DNA of 64,000 bases from Ligula intestinalis. Taxonomy: Eukaryota; Platyhelminthes; Cestoda; Diphyllobothriidea; Diphyllobothriidae. Positions within the stretch are counted from its first letter, which is position 1. Every line of letters begins with the position of its first letter. Where the stretch lies: assembly GCA_036362985.1 (NCBI GenBank), contig JAYGXS010000005.1, positions 24,769,282 through 24,833,281 on the forward strand. The letters are read 5' to 3'. The translations under genes were made by a program, and so were the position numbers. The notes under the pieces are model-generated. The model was not told where the DNA came from. It did no database searches and was given only the letters and a program-made list of their open reading frames with translations. Of this stretch, positions 33,536 to 43,079 are shown one piece after another.

Positions 33536-35940
33536 CCCTTCGAGAGTCATCTACTTATGCGCAGATCAGATTCCTGCACAGGTGTCTCGACAATAATGTG
33601 TTACATAAGTGTGTTTCTAAAAGACCACCGGTAAATACAGAGTTGGCGAGACACAGAGTATTCAAGCTAAGCAGATATATAATCCGATTTATCCTTCAAG
33701 ACTGTCACGCGAGGATTTGCAAGAACCGTCAGCGGATCGATGAAGAGATGTCAAAGTGCTTTGAGTCCATGGGTGAGAATATCACACAACTGCTCCAACA
33801 GAAGATGGCTGAATGAGCCCGCGAGCACAAAGCGAAGCGAGAAGCAGCATTGGAAATTAAGTATCGCAAGCTACCTCGCCCGAATTCATCCAAAGATGAC
33901 AAATTGGTGCACAACCTGTGATCCAAAAAGCTGACGGAAGAACAAATGCAAGTATTATGGCATGAAGCCTCATTCAACACAGCTGATGCCAGAACTGCCA
34001 ACATGGTTGCTGCTGTAGAATCAATTCTCAGCCAACCAGAAGCAACTGACGAAACGAAAAACCTCATATGCGATCAGGTGTCGTCCCTCCTCATGGCACA
34101 TCGACCACGCGACACTCTCTCGAAGGTCGAACGTAAGGCACTTAAAGAACTCAGAGCCGACAATGATCTCGTTATCACGCCGGCGGACAAGGGGTGGTCC
34201 ACTGTAGTATTGGACATGACAGACTACGTTCACAAGGCGCAAACATTGTTAGACGATTGTCAGTCCTACATCCCCTACAAATCGAACCCCATGAAAACAC
34301 TGACACGCGAAATCAACACAACGCTGTTGGCAATGGAGAACTCACGTGCAATATCGTCAATCGACCGACGCATGGCGAGAACGCAAGAAACGGTTCTGGC
34401 CCGCTTCTATGGTCTCCCCAAGGTGCACAAAGAGGGCGCACCCCTCCGGACAATCGTATCTCTTAAAGAAACTCCAAACTACGGACTGGCGAAGTGGCTG
34501 TTCCGGTGGCTCAATTTCTTGACTGCTGATTCAGCCACAACATTAAGGTCATCAACGCAATTCCTGGATAAACTAAAAGGGGTAATCCTCTGGCCAAACG
34601 ATATAATGGTTTCCTTTGATGTCACGTCCTTTTTACTTCTATTCCACAGAACCTGGCAGTCGAGACTATCCAACTTCTTCTATGAGAGAAGTACGAGGAA
34701 ACGGAGAATCGCCTCGGGCACGCCCAAGTCCTCCAACTCTTCAGGTTTTGCCTGAAGACGTACTCAACCGTCAACGGAACTATCTACGAGCAGGTTAAAG
34801 GCACGCCGATGGGTTCGCCCATTTCCGGACTCATAGCAGAGGCAGTCCTGCAACGGTTGGAGTTGGTGGTTTTCTAACACCAAGCAATTCGGTATGTGGA
34901 CGACACCTTCGTCGTATATGAGCGAAATCAGGTGCTGACATTCAAAGAACGTCTAAACGCCGTCTTTCCGGACATTCAATTTACGATTAAGGAAGAAGAA
35001 AACAACCAGCTAGCGTTCCTGGATGTCTTCGTTTGCCGAAAAGACGATAATGGCCTTAAAACTAAAGTGTTTAGGAAAGCAACCAACACTATGCAAGTCC
35101 TGAACTACAACAGTAACTACTCAATCGGTCACAAACGCAGCTGCGTAAGAGCGCTTTACGTGCCCATTGAGACGCATTGCAGCGAAGTGGAAGACAAAAA
35201 TGCTGAACTACAACACCTTTGACGGGTACTGAGAGCCAATGGTTACTCGCGCAATTTTTCAACGAATGCATATGCAAACGAGAGAAGAAGCAAAGTCCAA
35301 CTGGTCCAAACGTTTGGCAGGCCCTTCCGTACGCGAAAAATGTTTCGGAAGTGGTCAGCCGTCTTCTCACCCTACTTGGAGCTGGAGTTGCGCACAGGCC
35401 AGAATGAACCATCAGGCACCGTGTCATGAGGCCGAAGGACCCACTGCCACGGCAGGAAACGGCTGGAGTCGTTTACCGGATCTGGTTCAGTTGTGGACAA
35501 AGCAACTACGTGGGAGAAGCTGGGAGATAACTCAGGACGCGAATGGCCGAGCATGCTGCGGCAGTGAAGAAGAAAGACGGCAAATCCCAGCTTGCAGCTC
35601 ATTCGACGGGACCTGGCCATATTTTCAAGTTTGACGAGGCTAAGATTCTCCAAAGAGGTGAAAACCACGTAAGCCGCTAGCTGCTGGCGTCCTTGTTCTC
35701 AGGCTCCCAGTCTACCAACAAGTGCAACGATTTTTCATTCCCATACGTTGTACTGAGATATTTCCTGAGCGAGAGAATCAGTCACGTGGGAAGGACGGGG
35801 CGCAACGACAACTCTCACGACAGCGTGTATAATTGTCGCGCAATTATCAAGCCTGCGTCTGAAGCGGACAATAATGCTGTGGTAATAAATGAGCCATCAC
35901 CGTACCAATCAAGACCTCAAGCGGTGGCTAGATGAACTGA
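33536..35940 (+). pseudogene. Penelope-like element reverse transcriptase / GIY-YIG endonuclease, broken
   Basis: This is the best-preserved coding copy in the window. An N-terminal helical region (33540-33945) leads into the RT: VITPADKG (34171), FYGLPKVHKEGAPLRTIVS (34405), FDVTSF (34615, motif A), KGTPMGSPISGLIAE (about 34797, motif B), YVDDTF (34893, catalytic Asp pair, motif C) and AFLDVFVCR (about 35004). A linker has HKRSCVRALYVPIETHCSE, then VAHRPE, and a GIY-YIG nuclease with GVVYRIW (about 35464) and NYVGEAGR (35502). The YVDD RT with a C-terminal GIY-YIG domain is diagnostic of Penelope-like retroelements. Stops at 33814, 33919, 34875, 35405, 35528 and 35678 and a frameshift near 34633 make it inactive. 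At least one stop (TGA at 35405) fits CGA-to-TGA decay. Only fragments of the frame are open, the longest 269 codons. Confidence 0.9.
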
Positions 35941-36115
35941 CAATTATAGTACGCATGTGGGTGACCGCTACGAACTATAAATACCGTGTTATCTGTGCAT
36001 GTATCACCCTATCTGCGCATGTCTCACACTGTTCTTCGATTACCTCTGATTAAGGATTCCCGAGGGAATCCGAAACATCAGGACAATAAACCTTTTCTTC
36101 CAGTGATCTTCCGAT
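35941..36115 (+). mobile_element. PLE 3' UTR and terminus (GGATTCC type)
   Basis: This follows the endonuclease frame directly. It contains TATAAATACCGTG, a duplicated ATCTG.GCATGT.TCAC word, the hammerhead relic at 36043-36085, then GACAATAAACC and TTCCAGTGATC. The terminus type differs from the inverted left end at 33150-33242. Confidence 0.65.
36043..36085 (+). ncRNA. Hammerhead ribozyme relic with perfect stem II
   Basis: CCT, CTGATTA (36046-36052), stem II GGATTCC (36054-36060) paired with GGAATCC (36065-36071), GAAA (36072-36075), CATC, AGG. Stem I CCT/AGG can form. The conserved G of box 1 is T, so it is probably inactive. Confidence 0.6.
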
Positions 36116-36119
36116 CTGC

Positions 36120-36345
36120 TTACTGGAACTCAGATATTATCCTCTTTTGGCAGTGGAGACTTCCTTTGCCCAAATTGAGCATCAGCACCAAATATGGATT
36201 GCGCAACTCACCGCACTTGTTTATGAACTGGAAACCCGTGAACCATGAATCAAATAATTCTCAGTTTACCCAATCCCAATAGGCGTCTTGAGAAATCTGC
36301 AGGCATTTCCGGCGTACTTGCTTTATCCGCAACTGCACCAGCTTG
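36120..36345 (-). mobile_element. PLE GIY-YIG fragment, reverse orientation
   Basis: TTGCCCAAATTGAGCATCAGC, CACCAAATATGGATTG and TTATGAACTGG align with 62470-62550, and CGTCTTGAGAAATCTGC...TGCTTTATCCGCAACTGCACC aligns with 62709-62765, which is a reverse-strand PLE endonuclease. Internal deletions are evident (about 150 bp shorter). Confidence 0.6.
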
Positions 36346-36720
36346 GGAAACGCACAGGTCAACGTGTCATCTTATGTCAGCATAGGAGGACCGGGTGGCC
36401 TGGCGATCATCATGCCCTAGTCAGCCAAGCGTTAGGAAAGTTCATCAGGTCAGAGTCTACATGACACTCACCGGACTATCAACACACAAGAAGGCAATTA
36501 TTGTTATTTGTCTTTATACATTTGCAGCCACAAGTGTGTCTTATAAGTACTGAAAGTCCCTATGCATATATATATTACCTTTTTTTCTGCTGCTTTCAGA
36601 TTATGTATCTGATGAAGAATCCACGATGGATTTCGAAAGATAAGGTGAGAAAAAGTGCTGTTCTAGCGATTAAATCCTTTTTTCTCAATAACTTCCTGGG
36701 ACTCGCGTGGTCGCTGGTTT
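36346..36720 (+). mobile_element. PLE 3' end, forward orientation (GAATCC type)
   Basis: GTCATCTTATGTCAGCATAG, CTGGCGATCATCATGCCC, GAAAGTTCATCAGGTCAGAG and ACACACAAGAAGGCAAT match the order in the copy at 16895-17030. The hammerhead-like unit at 36605-36645 ends the segment. It abuts the reverse-strand fragment 36120-36345 with no spacer. Confidence 0.65.
36605..36645 (+). ncRNA. Hammerhead ribozyme-like motif with intact CTGATGA and GAAA
   Basis: CTGATGA at 36609-36615, stem II GAATCC (36617-36622) with GGATTTC (36628-36634, one bulged T), GAAA at 36635-36638, then GATAAGG. Stem I and the stem III palindrome are damaged, so the core is kept but the outer helices are not. Confidence 0.55.
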
Positions 36721-37430
36721 TGATGATGGAATTCTTTAAAGATGAGTGCTGTGCTAGCACCTACAGTTTTCTGGCCGCAATAACGAAAATATTGCTATAG
36801 CTGTAAATAGAGGATATGTATCAGCATGCAAGATGATGTATACCGCTGGGTTTGATTTCCATACAGAGTAGGGTCAAGATTCTGATCACATACTTGAGTC
36901 GAGACTCTCTGGCGGGCGTATTCCCACCGTGGCTTATCCACTTCTTCGCTCCTCCTGAGTAGAAGTATATAACAAGCATTATATTCGTCAGATGTTTTGA
37001 TGTCCATTGCGTATCCCTCATCAGTGGTGATTTTAGAAAAGGATAATTCATGCACAGAGAGTTGAAGTATTGATAGGATGCCATCGATATGCTTCTGTAT
37101 ATTTGTGACAATTGACACTCTCCCAATGGAGAAAACTTCGCGCATGTGAGCAAATGATTTAAACCGGCGTGCAGGTGGTGGAAGATGAAAAGGCATCACC
37201 ATTGGTACACTTTGGTGTGATGATTGCTCAGCCAGCTGGCGTCTTTACGCTGACGGTAGATGTGTTTGCCTGTGCGCTCCCAGAGTGGCAGACCCATAAA
37301 AAACCGCCCAGAATTTAGGAAAATATATATTATTTTTCGCAAACCGATATTAACGCATGTACAAAAACTACGAATCAATAATGAAAAACTTTTGATAAAT
37401 TGGTTAGTTAAAATAAACATAACAAGTACT
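36721..37430. other. Unassigned DNA with a 135-codon reverse frame
   Basis: The reverse frame 36795-37202 has mixed composition and no recognised domain; a second reverse frame overlaps it for most of its length. I do not call it a gene. The right part is AT-rich. Confidence 0.25.
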
Positions 37431-38250
37431 AATTATTTGTAAAGGAAAACCTAATTTTCTCGACAATGCTCAAGTTCTGTAGGCGTAAAAGAAGTTACAA
37501 ATTTGAACAATAAATTTAAATCTTATCGCAATTTTAAAGGTTAACAATGCAACTCTATTTATATTAAAACGGTATATTTCTACATGATTTATATTTAATA
37601 AGATTGCATTTAACGCAAACGTACGCGATGATATATGACCAGCTTTCCTTACATACGTCTAAAAGTTGATGAATTATGTGTCAAGAAACTCTACGGATTG
37701 GCAAAATTGCGAAATGTTTCCTTGTTTCTGCAAATAAGTGTGATTTAGTAAAATTGACTTCCCCTATATTTGAGCAAATTCGTACTTAATTTTTTGGTTC
37801 TGGAAAGGCTATTTTTAAAATTTTCTTACTTATTTTGACAATGCATATCAAAAATAAGTTTTGTTCTGTGATGGGAGATTCCATTAATATGAGATTACTC
37901 AAAATTTCATAAAACTTATGGCCCATTTCCTTGAATCAACATAACTAAATGGTCGACTTTCTTTACTAAAGCAGATGTTTTAGATTAAATCCAATCAGTG
38001 GATCAAGATTATGAGACAAAATGTATGCTCATTCACGATGTCAAAGTGAATCGTGAAATTTGCACGCTTTCTTGGTCATACTGTATATAACCTCGGATAT
38101 TTCTTGGCCTGGACGTGGGCGGAGGCAAGCATAAGGCAAAAGGTAATGAAAAAACTACCCACTTTGTGATATAATGAGAGGATGATGAGAGGAATCGTAC
38201 AATTTTTCAAGGCTACAATGCGCATCCGGGTCATGAAAATCAACGATCGA
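37431..38250. other. AT-rich spacer
   Basis: No reading frame or repeat of note. A small inverted repeat TTCACGAT/ATCGTGAA flanks about 38031-38059. Confidence 0.25.
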
Positions 38251-38254
38251 TTGC

Positions 38255-38810
38255 ATTCCTGTGAGCAATCGAACGTTAAGTATCGCATACCATGGCCGAA
38301 CTGTCCCGTACATTACACGGGCAGACTGAACACATGCTGGGTTTGTGCATGCACGAAGCAAAAGTTGGCTTTTCGACGGTGAAACGCATTATCGCAAGTG
38401 GCCACCCCACCTACGAGATGGGTCACGAGTTCAACTTCGCAGCTGCGAGGAGAATTGCCCACGCAAGCAGCAAAACGGGCCAAGCACTCATTGAAGCCTG
38501 GGCGTCGGATGACGAGTCAGGTCCATTGGGCAGCCGCCCGCATATTTTGCCTTGCGCATATATCTCCAGACTCACGGCACCGGTGGTCTTGTCCATCCCT
38601 CCCCTTCCCCTATTCCGCCCTTCCCCTATAAATGTTGCTTGTTTTCGTTGATGTGCAATTGGCCCCTTCTTCTTGTAAATATTGCTAATTTTCCTTTACG
38701 GTTACATGGTCCCTCCCTCCTTAAAATGTTGTTTGCTTTCGTTGCTGGTTTATCTCCCACAAGTTTCCTGCAAAATTTCGAAAGCTCAGACTAATAAAAC
38801 AATGATTTTG
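38255..38810 (+). mobile_element. PLE fragment: GIY-YIG endonuclease tail, C-rich 3' UTR and terminus
   Basis: The translation around 38270-38520, with a frame change or two, gives VKYRIPWPNCPVHYTG (GIY-YIG start with CP.C), then GHEFNFAAARRIAHASSKTG and EAWASDDES. This is a third PLE endonuclease type, distinct from the LPWP type and from the SCGQSNYVGE type. The 3' UTR is C-rich (CATCCCTCCCCTTCCCC), with ATAAATGTTGCTTGTTTTCG shared with 60545-60575. The end carries TTTCGAAAGCTCAGACTAATAAA at about 38777, the second half of the AGCTTTCGAACTC-type hammerhead. Box 1 is not recognisable. Confidence 0.7.
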
Positions 38811-39000
38811 GTGATCGAAACGGTTTTTTATTCTCAATCTTACACATAACTGGAATGCAAACCTTCGTCTCTATTCTTAGAAAGAGTAATGGACAAGGGC
38901 AACAACAGAAGAAGACTGAAGCTGTGGACCTATTCTTTTGAAGCTGGCTCTCACGTATCCTCTGGTAAACCTGTCTGATACTGCATATTTTAGCGTGGGC
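38811..39000. other. Unassigned spacer
   Basis: Nothing recognised. Confidence 0.2.
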
Positions 39001-39560
39001 CAACTATTTTTGCGCATTTACTCTGACTCCGTGCTCGGCCAAGTAGAAAATCACTGACTCTGAACCCTCCCCCCCTCTCCCCCGAACACGTGGCCCACAG
39101 TCCAAACGTTAACACCTCCCTCCCCTCACCAGCACAACCCATCGCCTCAGGAGTCACGTGACCATAACCCTTCCGCCCATTCCCACCCCGTTCGTTGTAA
39201 ACTCTGCCCCTAGAACATCTAGTGCAACATTCCCAGCCCTCACTTTCCATTTAGTCTGACGGCAAACTAGTGATACCTGATCGGACATTCACGAGTGCAA
39301 CTCGATTTTTCGAAGATCATCTTTCTTGTCAGCCTTACTTCTGTTCAAGACCGCCTTTGGGTCGAAAAAATATTCCACGCTCCGTATCACTTTTAGCTCC
39401 TGTCTGCCTCGTTAAGATTCCCAGCAAAACAATCTCTCATGTAATTAAGCCCACCCATATATTTCGGCTCCAACCCAATGCTGCAGATTGTCCGTCAAGT
39501 GTAATTTGTCCCAGGCTGCCTTTAAGCACCATGACTGACAGGGTTCAATTGTGATTTGGC
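39000..39560. other. C-rich, less AT-rich block of unknown nature
   Basis: The forward strand is rich in CCC runs (CCTCCCCCCCTCTCCCCC, CCTCCCTCCCCTCACC, CCGCCCATTCCCACCCC) with CACGTG palindromes near 39085 and GTCACGTGACC near 39155. A forward frame at 39270-39554 (94 codons) resembles no family. The C-rich style is similar to PLE 3' UTRs in this window, so it may be another element end. A host promoter or exon is an alternative. Confidence 0.3.
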
Positions 39561-39859
39561 AGTAATCATGTTAGTGTGAGACCGTAAAGCTGGATAGTGC
39601 TATCTTTCTGTGTTTCCACTTTCTCACAAACAAAAATTCAAAATTTGAGTGTCTCCATTTCGTCGTGGAGTGATTGCAATTAAGATTCCGTAGTGTAAAG
39701 AATCGGAACCTCTTAAAAAATTTGTAAGCACTTGCTTTATACAGTAGCCACCAAAGACCATGCATCGCTTATTATGAAATTTGCCTTGACACTTTGGCAT
39801 TTATTTGAAAACAATATTGTGATTTATTCACTTTATTGAATTCTGCAAAAGCCTTTATA

Positions 39860-41290
39860 CTTAGTTAAATCGTCATTTTAGTAAGGTTTGTTAAGAAAAA
39901 TAACCATTAGTTTTGGAAAAATTGGGAGTAGGCTCATAAATAAGGAATATCCTATGCTATTACGAAAGAGCAAACAAAACCACACGTTAAAGTTATAAAT
40001 GCTAAGAAGGAACTCCAAAATAAATAAAAAAGGTACAGAAGATATACCTTCAAGAAATGGAAACGATTCAACAAAATTGTTCAGATTGAAGTGAGGCCAA
40101 GTTAAAGGATCCAAAATTGTTTGCAGTACCATTGAACATATGTGTTTAAGACATAATTTTTAACTATCTGCTGAAGTTTTTTCTGTAAAAAATGCATTAG
40201 CAGAACAGTTTTTGTCTAAATGCAGCAATGAACTTCAAATTTTCTTCAAAAAAACCAAATTTCTAACATTTTTTCGTCCATTCAACACAAATAATGCTTT
40301 ATTAAAAGTAAGTCATGAAGAAAAATAGTTTTTTGTATGCTTTACGATCCTCCTTTAGTTTATTTAGAAACGAAACAGACGAAAACATATAAGTTCTTCA
40401 AAAAATGGCAATGAATATGGCCAGTTTTTTTAATGCGCCAGGCTATATCTGAAAATGGAATTGATCTTCTCATGCAGAAAGTAAACCATTATGAAGAGAA
40501 AGGAAAGTTCTTTTATTTTCAGTCAAATTGAATCGTTTATTTTCAGAAAACTTAAAGAAATTCTAGAGATTCTTGAATTTCATTGTGACTTTACAATGGA
40601 GAAATTAAATATACACAGAAGTTTGGCAGCCGAATATCTAATCAAAGTAATTTCTAAGAGGTAACCTTTTATGGAAAGTTCTCTATTAATCTTAGGGACA
40701 GTAGCTGCAGAGCTATACTGCTGGCATGATTTACTCTTGACAATGTGGTTTGCTGTTTCAAGGAATTTCTACAAAGAAGCAACATGGTCATCATTCTAAG
40801 AACGAATATCCAAAACACATTCTTAGGGTAAATACTCTTTATATATACCTTAATTTAAAGGTTTTGGTGTAAGCATCGAACAGAAGCGCAAATTATGAAT
40901 TGATCAGTGAAGATAGTAAAAAATAAGCAATTTGATCACACATTTTCGATGACATTCAATTAATACGTACACGTTAAGAACAGGCTTTACATAATATTTG
41001 ACTAAAGAAAAATTATTTTATTATATCGAAAGTGGTTGCTTCAAGTTTTCAATAAAACAATATCTTAATGTCTTGTTCTAATTAAGAGCCATTTTACGTC
41101 TCTAGAACCGTGGCATTATCTAGAAAATTTTATATTCCTTTACAAACACTAAGTAAATCGTATAGTTTTTTTTTGTACAAAATAGGCCTTATGCCGTTCA
41201 ATATTATTTCTTCGTTTTCCTTAATAAATTTATTCTGCTATTTGATTCATGATCAAACTTATACAAATGAAGGAAAATTACGTGGTCAAT
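39860..41290. repeat. Unknown 1.4 kb interspersed repeat, copy 2
   Basis: Collinear with 2575-3980 (see that entry for landmarks). Both copies lack terminal repeats and coding capacity. They lie in the same orientation about 37.3 kb apart. Confidence 0.6.
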
Positions 41291-42675
41291 GTTGACCACT
41301 GTTTACATACTATATTCAAAAGAGGTTTGAACTTAGATCATTTGAGCTGATTTTCGCGTAGTCACTCAATAATTAATGTTGATAGAAGGGGCAAAGTCTC
41401 TTGTCAAATTCGAGAAAATAGCTTACCAATTATTCACATGCCAAAAAGCTATCTAAGTTTTCAACAATATTATTTAAATTGCCTCCGATTTTCATGCGTG
41501 ATGATGAAGCAAATCCTTTGAAATATAATGTTTAGTCTCGCTCGGAACTTTAGGTGAATATACAAAGCAACCATCACGATAAACTGCTGAATAACAATGT
41601 AATCTTAGAGGCCACAGAAAAGAATTTAGTAAAGGGTAATTACATAATAACGCAAGCATGCTTAGAACACACCTGAAAGCTTTATCTTTGTATTCCTGCC
41701 GTAATTATAGTAAATGTTTCAGTAATCATATATTTGTAGAATATTAACAATGGCTGCAGACTGTTACTAACATTTTAAAGAATTCGTCCTTTAAAAACCT
41801 GAGGGTAAAGTGTTATTGGTTCCGCCAGTGTAAATGTTTTACTTGCATAATCGACTATTAACCGTTTATTCGCTTAGGGCTACTACCTACCAAACAACTT
41901 CCAAGGTTGCACTTTCACTACAGAAGACTGCTGTGCAATAGAAATGATTTCCGATTAATTAAAAAACAAAAGATAATTCTTCAACTATACTCATACAATA
42001 TTACTTGAGTACAAAACACTTATTCGACTGTTGTGTGTGCTATCATGTAAATGCCCTGAAGTGTTTCAACATCGATCAAACCTTCTAAAAAATTCAAAAC
42101 AGTAGTTTTTAAATTCTACAAAAAGAGTTTTTTGAGGCTTCAACGGATTTCGTATAAACTAAACCACAGGCAACCCAATAAGAGTAATGTAAACTAATTT
42201 GAAATTTTTATTTCGTCGGAAAAGCAAGCCGTTCGTAAACTTAAGGTATACACATAGCAATGTCGAGAATAAGAAGTAGAAAAGGATGACGAATAGGAAC
42301 ATGTGTTCACAGTTTTGGATTATAGCTCCAGCGCATCCACCGAGGTGGGATCCATATATAATGCACTTGTGATGCATTCAAATGCGTTTTGGTGCCAAGC
42401 AGATAAATTTGGCACAGTGTAAACCATGTTCCTTTGCCTCTTTCATGAATATTCAATGATAAAACTTCAAGAACATCTGTTGCTGGCATACGGGGCAATG
42501 ATTGGTGATTTTGGGAACCTAAGTCTAAGCTTTGCACTACACAGTACTCATAAGCCTAAACTGCTCTATTTAATCCTATTTCCGTTGTTGATAAAGGACA
42601 TTTGATTTGAAAATTTCCCCATAAGTTTTTTAGGAATATATAATATACAGAAAAGAACCAAAACCGAAAACATGT
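41291..42675. other. AT-rich region, nothing recognised
   Basis: Short open frames only (for example 42307-42537 reverse). No repeat relation noted. Confidence 0.3.
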
Positions 42676-42681
42676 TATATA

Positions 42682-43074
42682 CAGGGTGTCGCAGAAGTAA
42701 CTGACCCCTTTTATTTGCCGAATAAACGAAAACTATTAACGCTAGGATATTTAAACTTGTTTTATTCGAACGAAAAACCTGTTTATGCTTAATTCAAACT
42801 AGGCTTTGAATAGAATGTTTTCTTAAAATGATGGCCATAGTTGTTTCGACAGCTAAGATTTCGTTTCTTTGTCGTTTCCATAACGCTCCTTAGAATATCA
42901 GGCAATAGTTGTATTATTTCAGAACAAAGGTTTTTTTTAAGTCCTTGCAAATTTGTTGAACTTGTTTCATTTGAATTTGTTTTCTTACGCATTAAACAAG
43001 CTTTACTATCCTAGCATTAAGAGTTTTCGTTTTATGAGCAAATCAAAAGAGTCAGTTACTTCTGGGACACCCTG
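42682..43074 (-). mobile_element. Internally deleted mariner/Tc1-like element with TA target site
   Basis: The 393 bp element is bounded by TA (42680-42681 and 43075-43076). Its long terminal inverted repeats, about 85 bp, begin CAGGGTGTC(G/C)CAGAAGTAAC; further in, both share ATAAACGAAAACT and GCTAGGATA. The reverse strand encodes the end of a transposase (42789-42992): NLQGLKKNLCSEIIQLLPD then VMETTKKRNL and NNYGHHF. This matches the typical C-terminal tail of IS630/Tc1/mariner transposases (LQ.LK..I..EI..IPP..L..V......R...C....G.H). The catalytic DDE/D part is absent, so the element is a deletion derivative dependent on a full copy elsewhere. Confidence 0.85.
42789..42992 (-). pseudogene. 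Remnant C-terminus of a mariner/Tc1-like transposase
   Basis: An open frame of 67 codons inside the 393 bp element. It carries only the helical tail after the catalytic domain, so no enzymatic activity is expected. The start Met is fortuitous and the true upstream sequence has been deleted. The N-terminal DNA-binding domain and all three acidic catalytic residues are missing. Confidence 0.7.
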
Positions 43075-43079
43075 TACAT

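Noticed and set aside
36795..37202. A 135-codon reverse-strand open frame as a possible gene
   Set aside because: It overlaps a second frame on the same strand, has no recognised domain, and shows no splice or start support.
42307..42537. Short reverse frame left of the mariner-like element as part of its transposase
   Set aside because: It lies outside the TA-bounded element and has no transposase motif.
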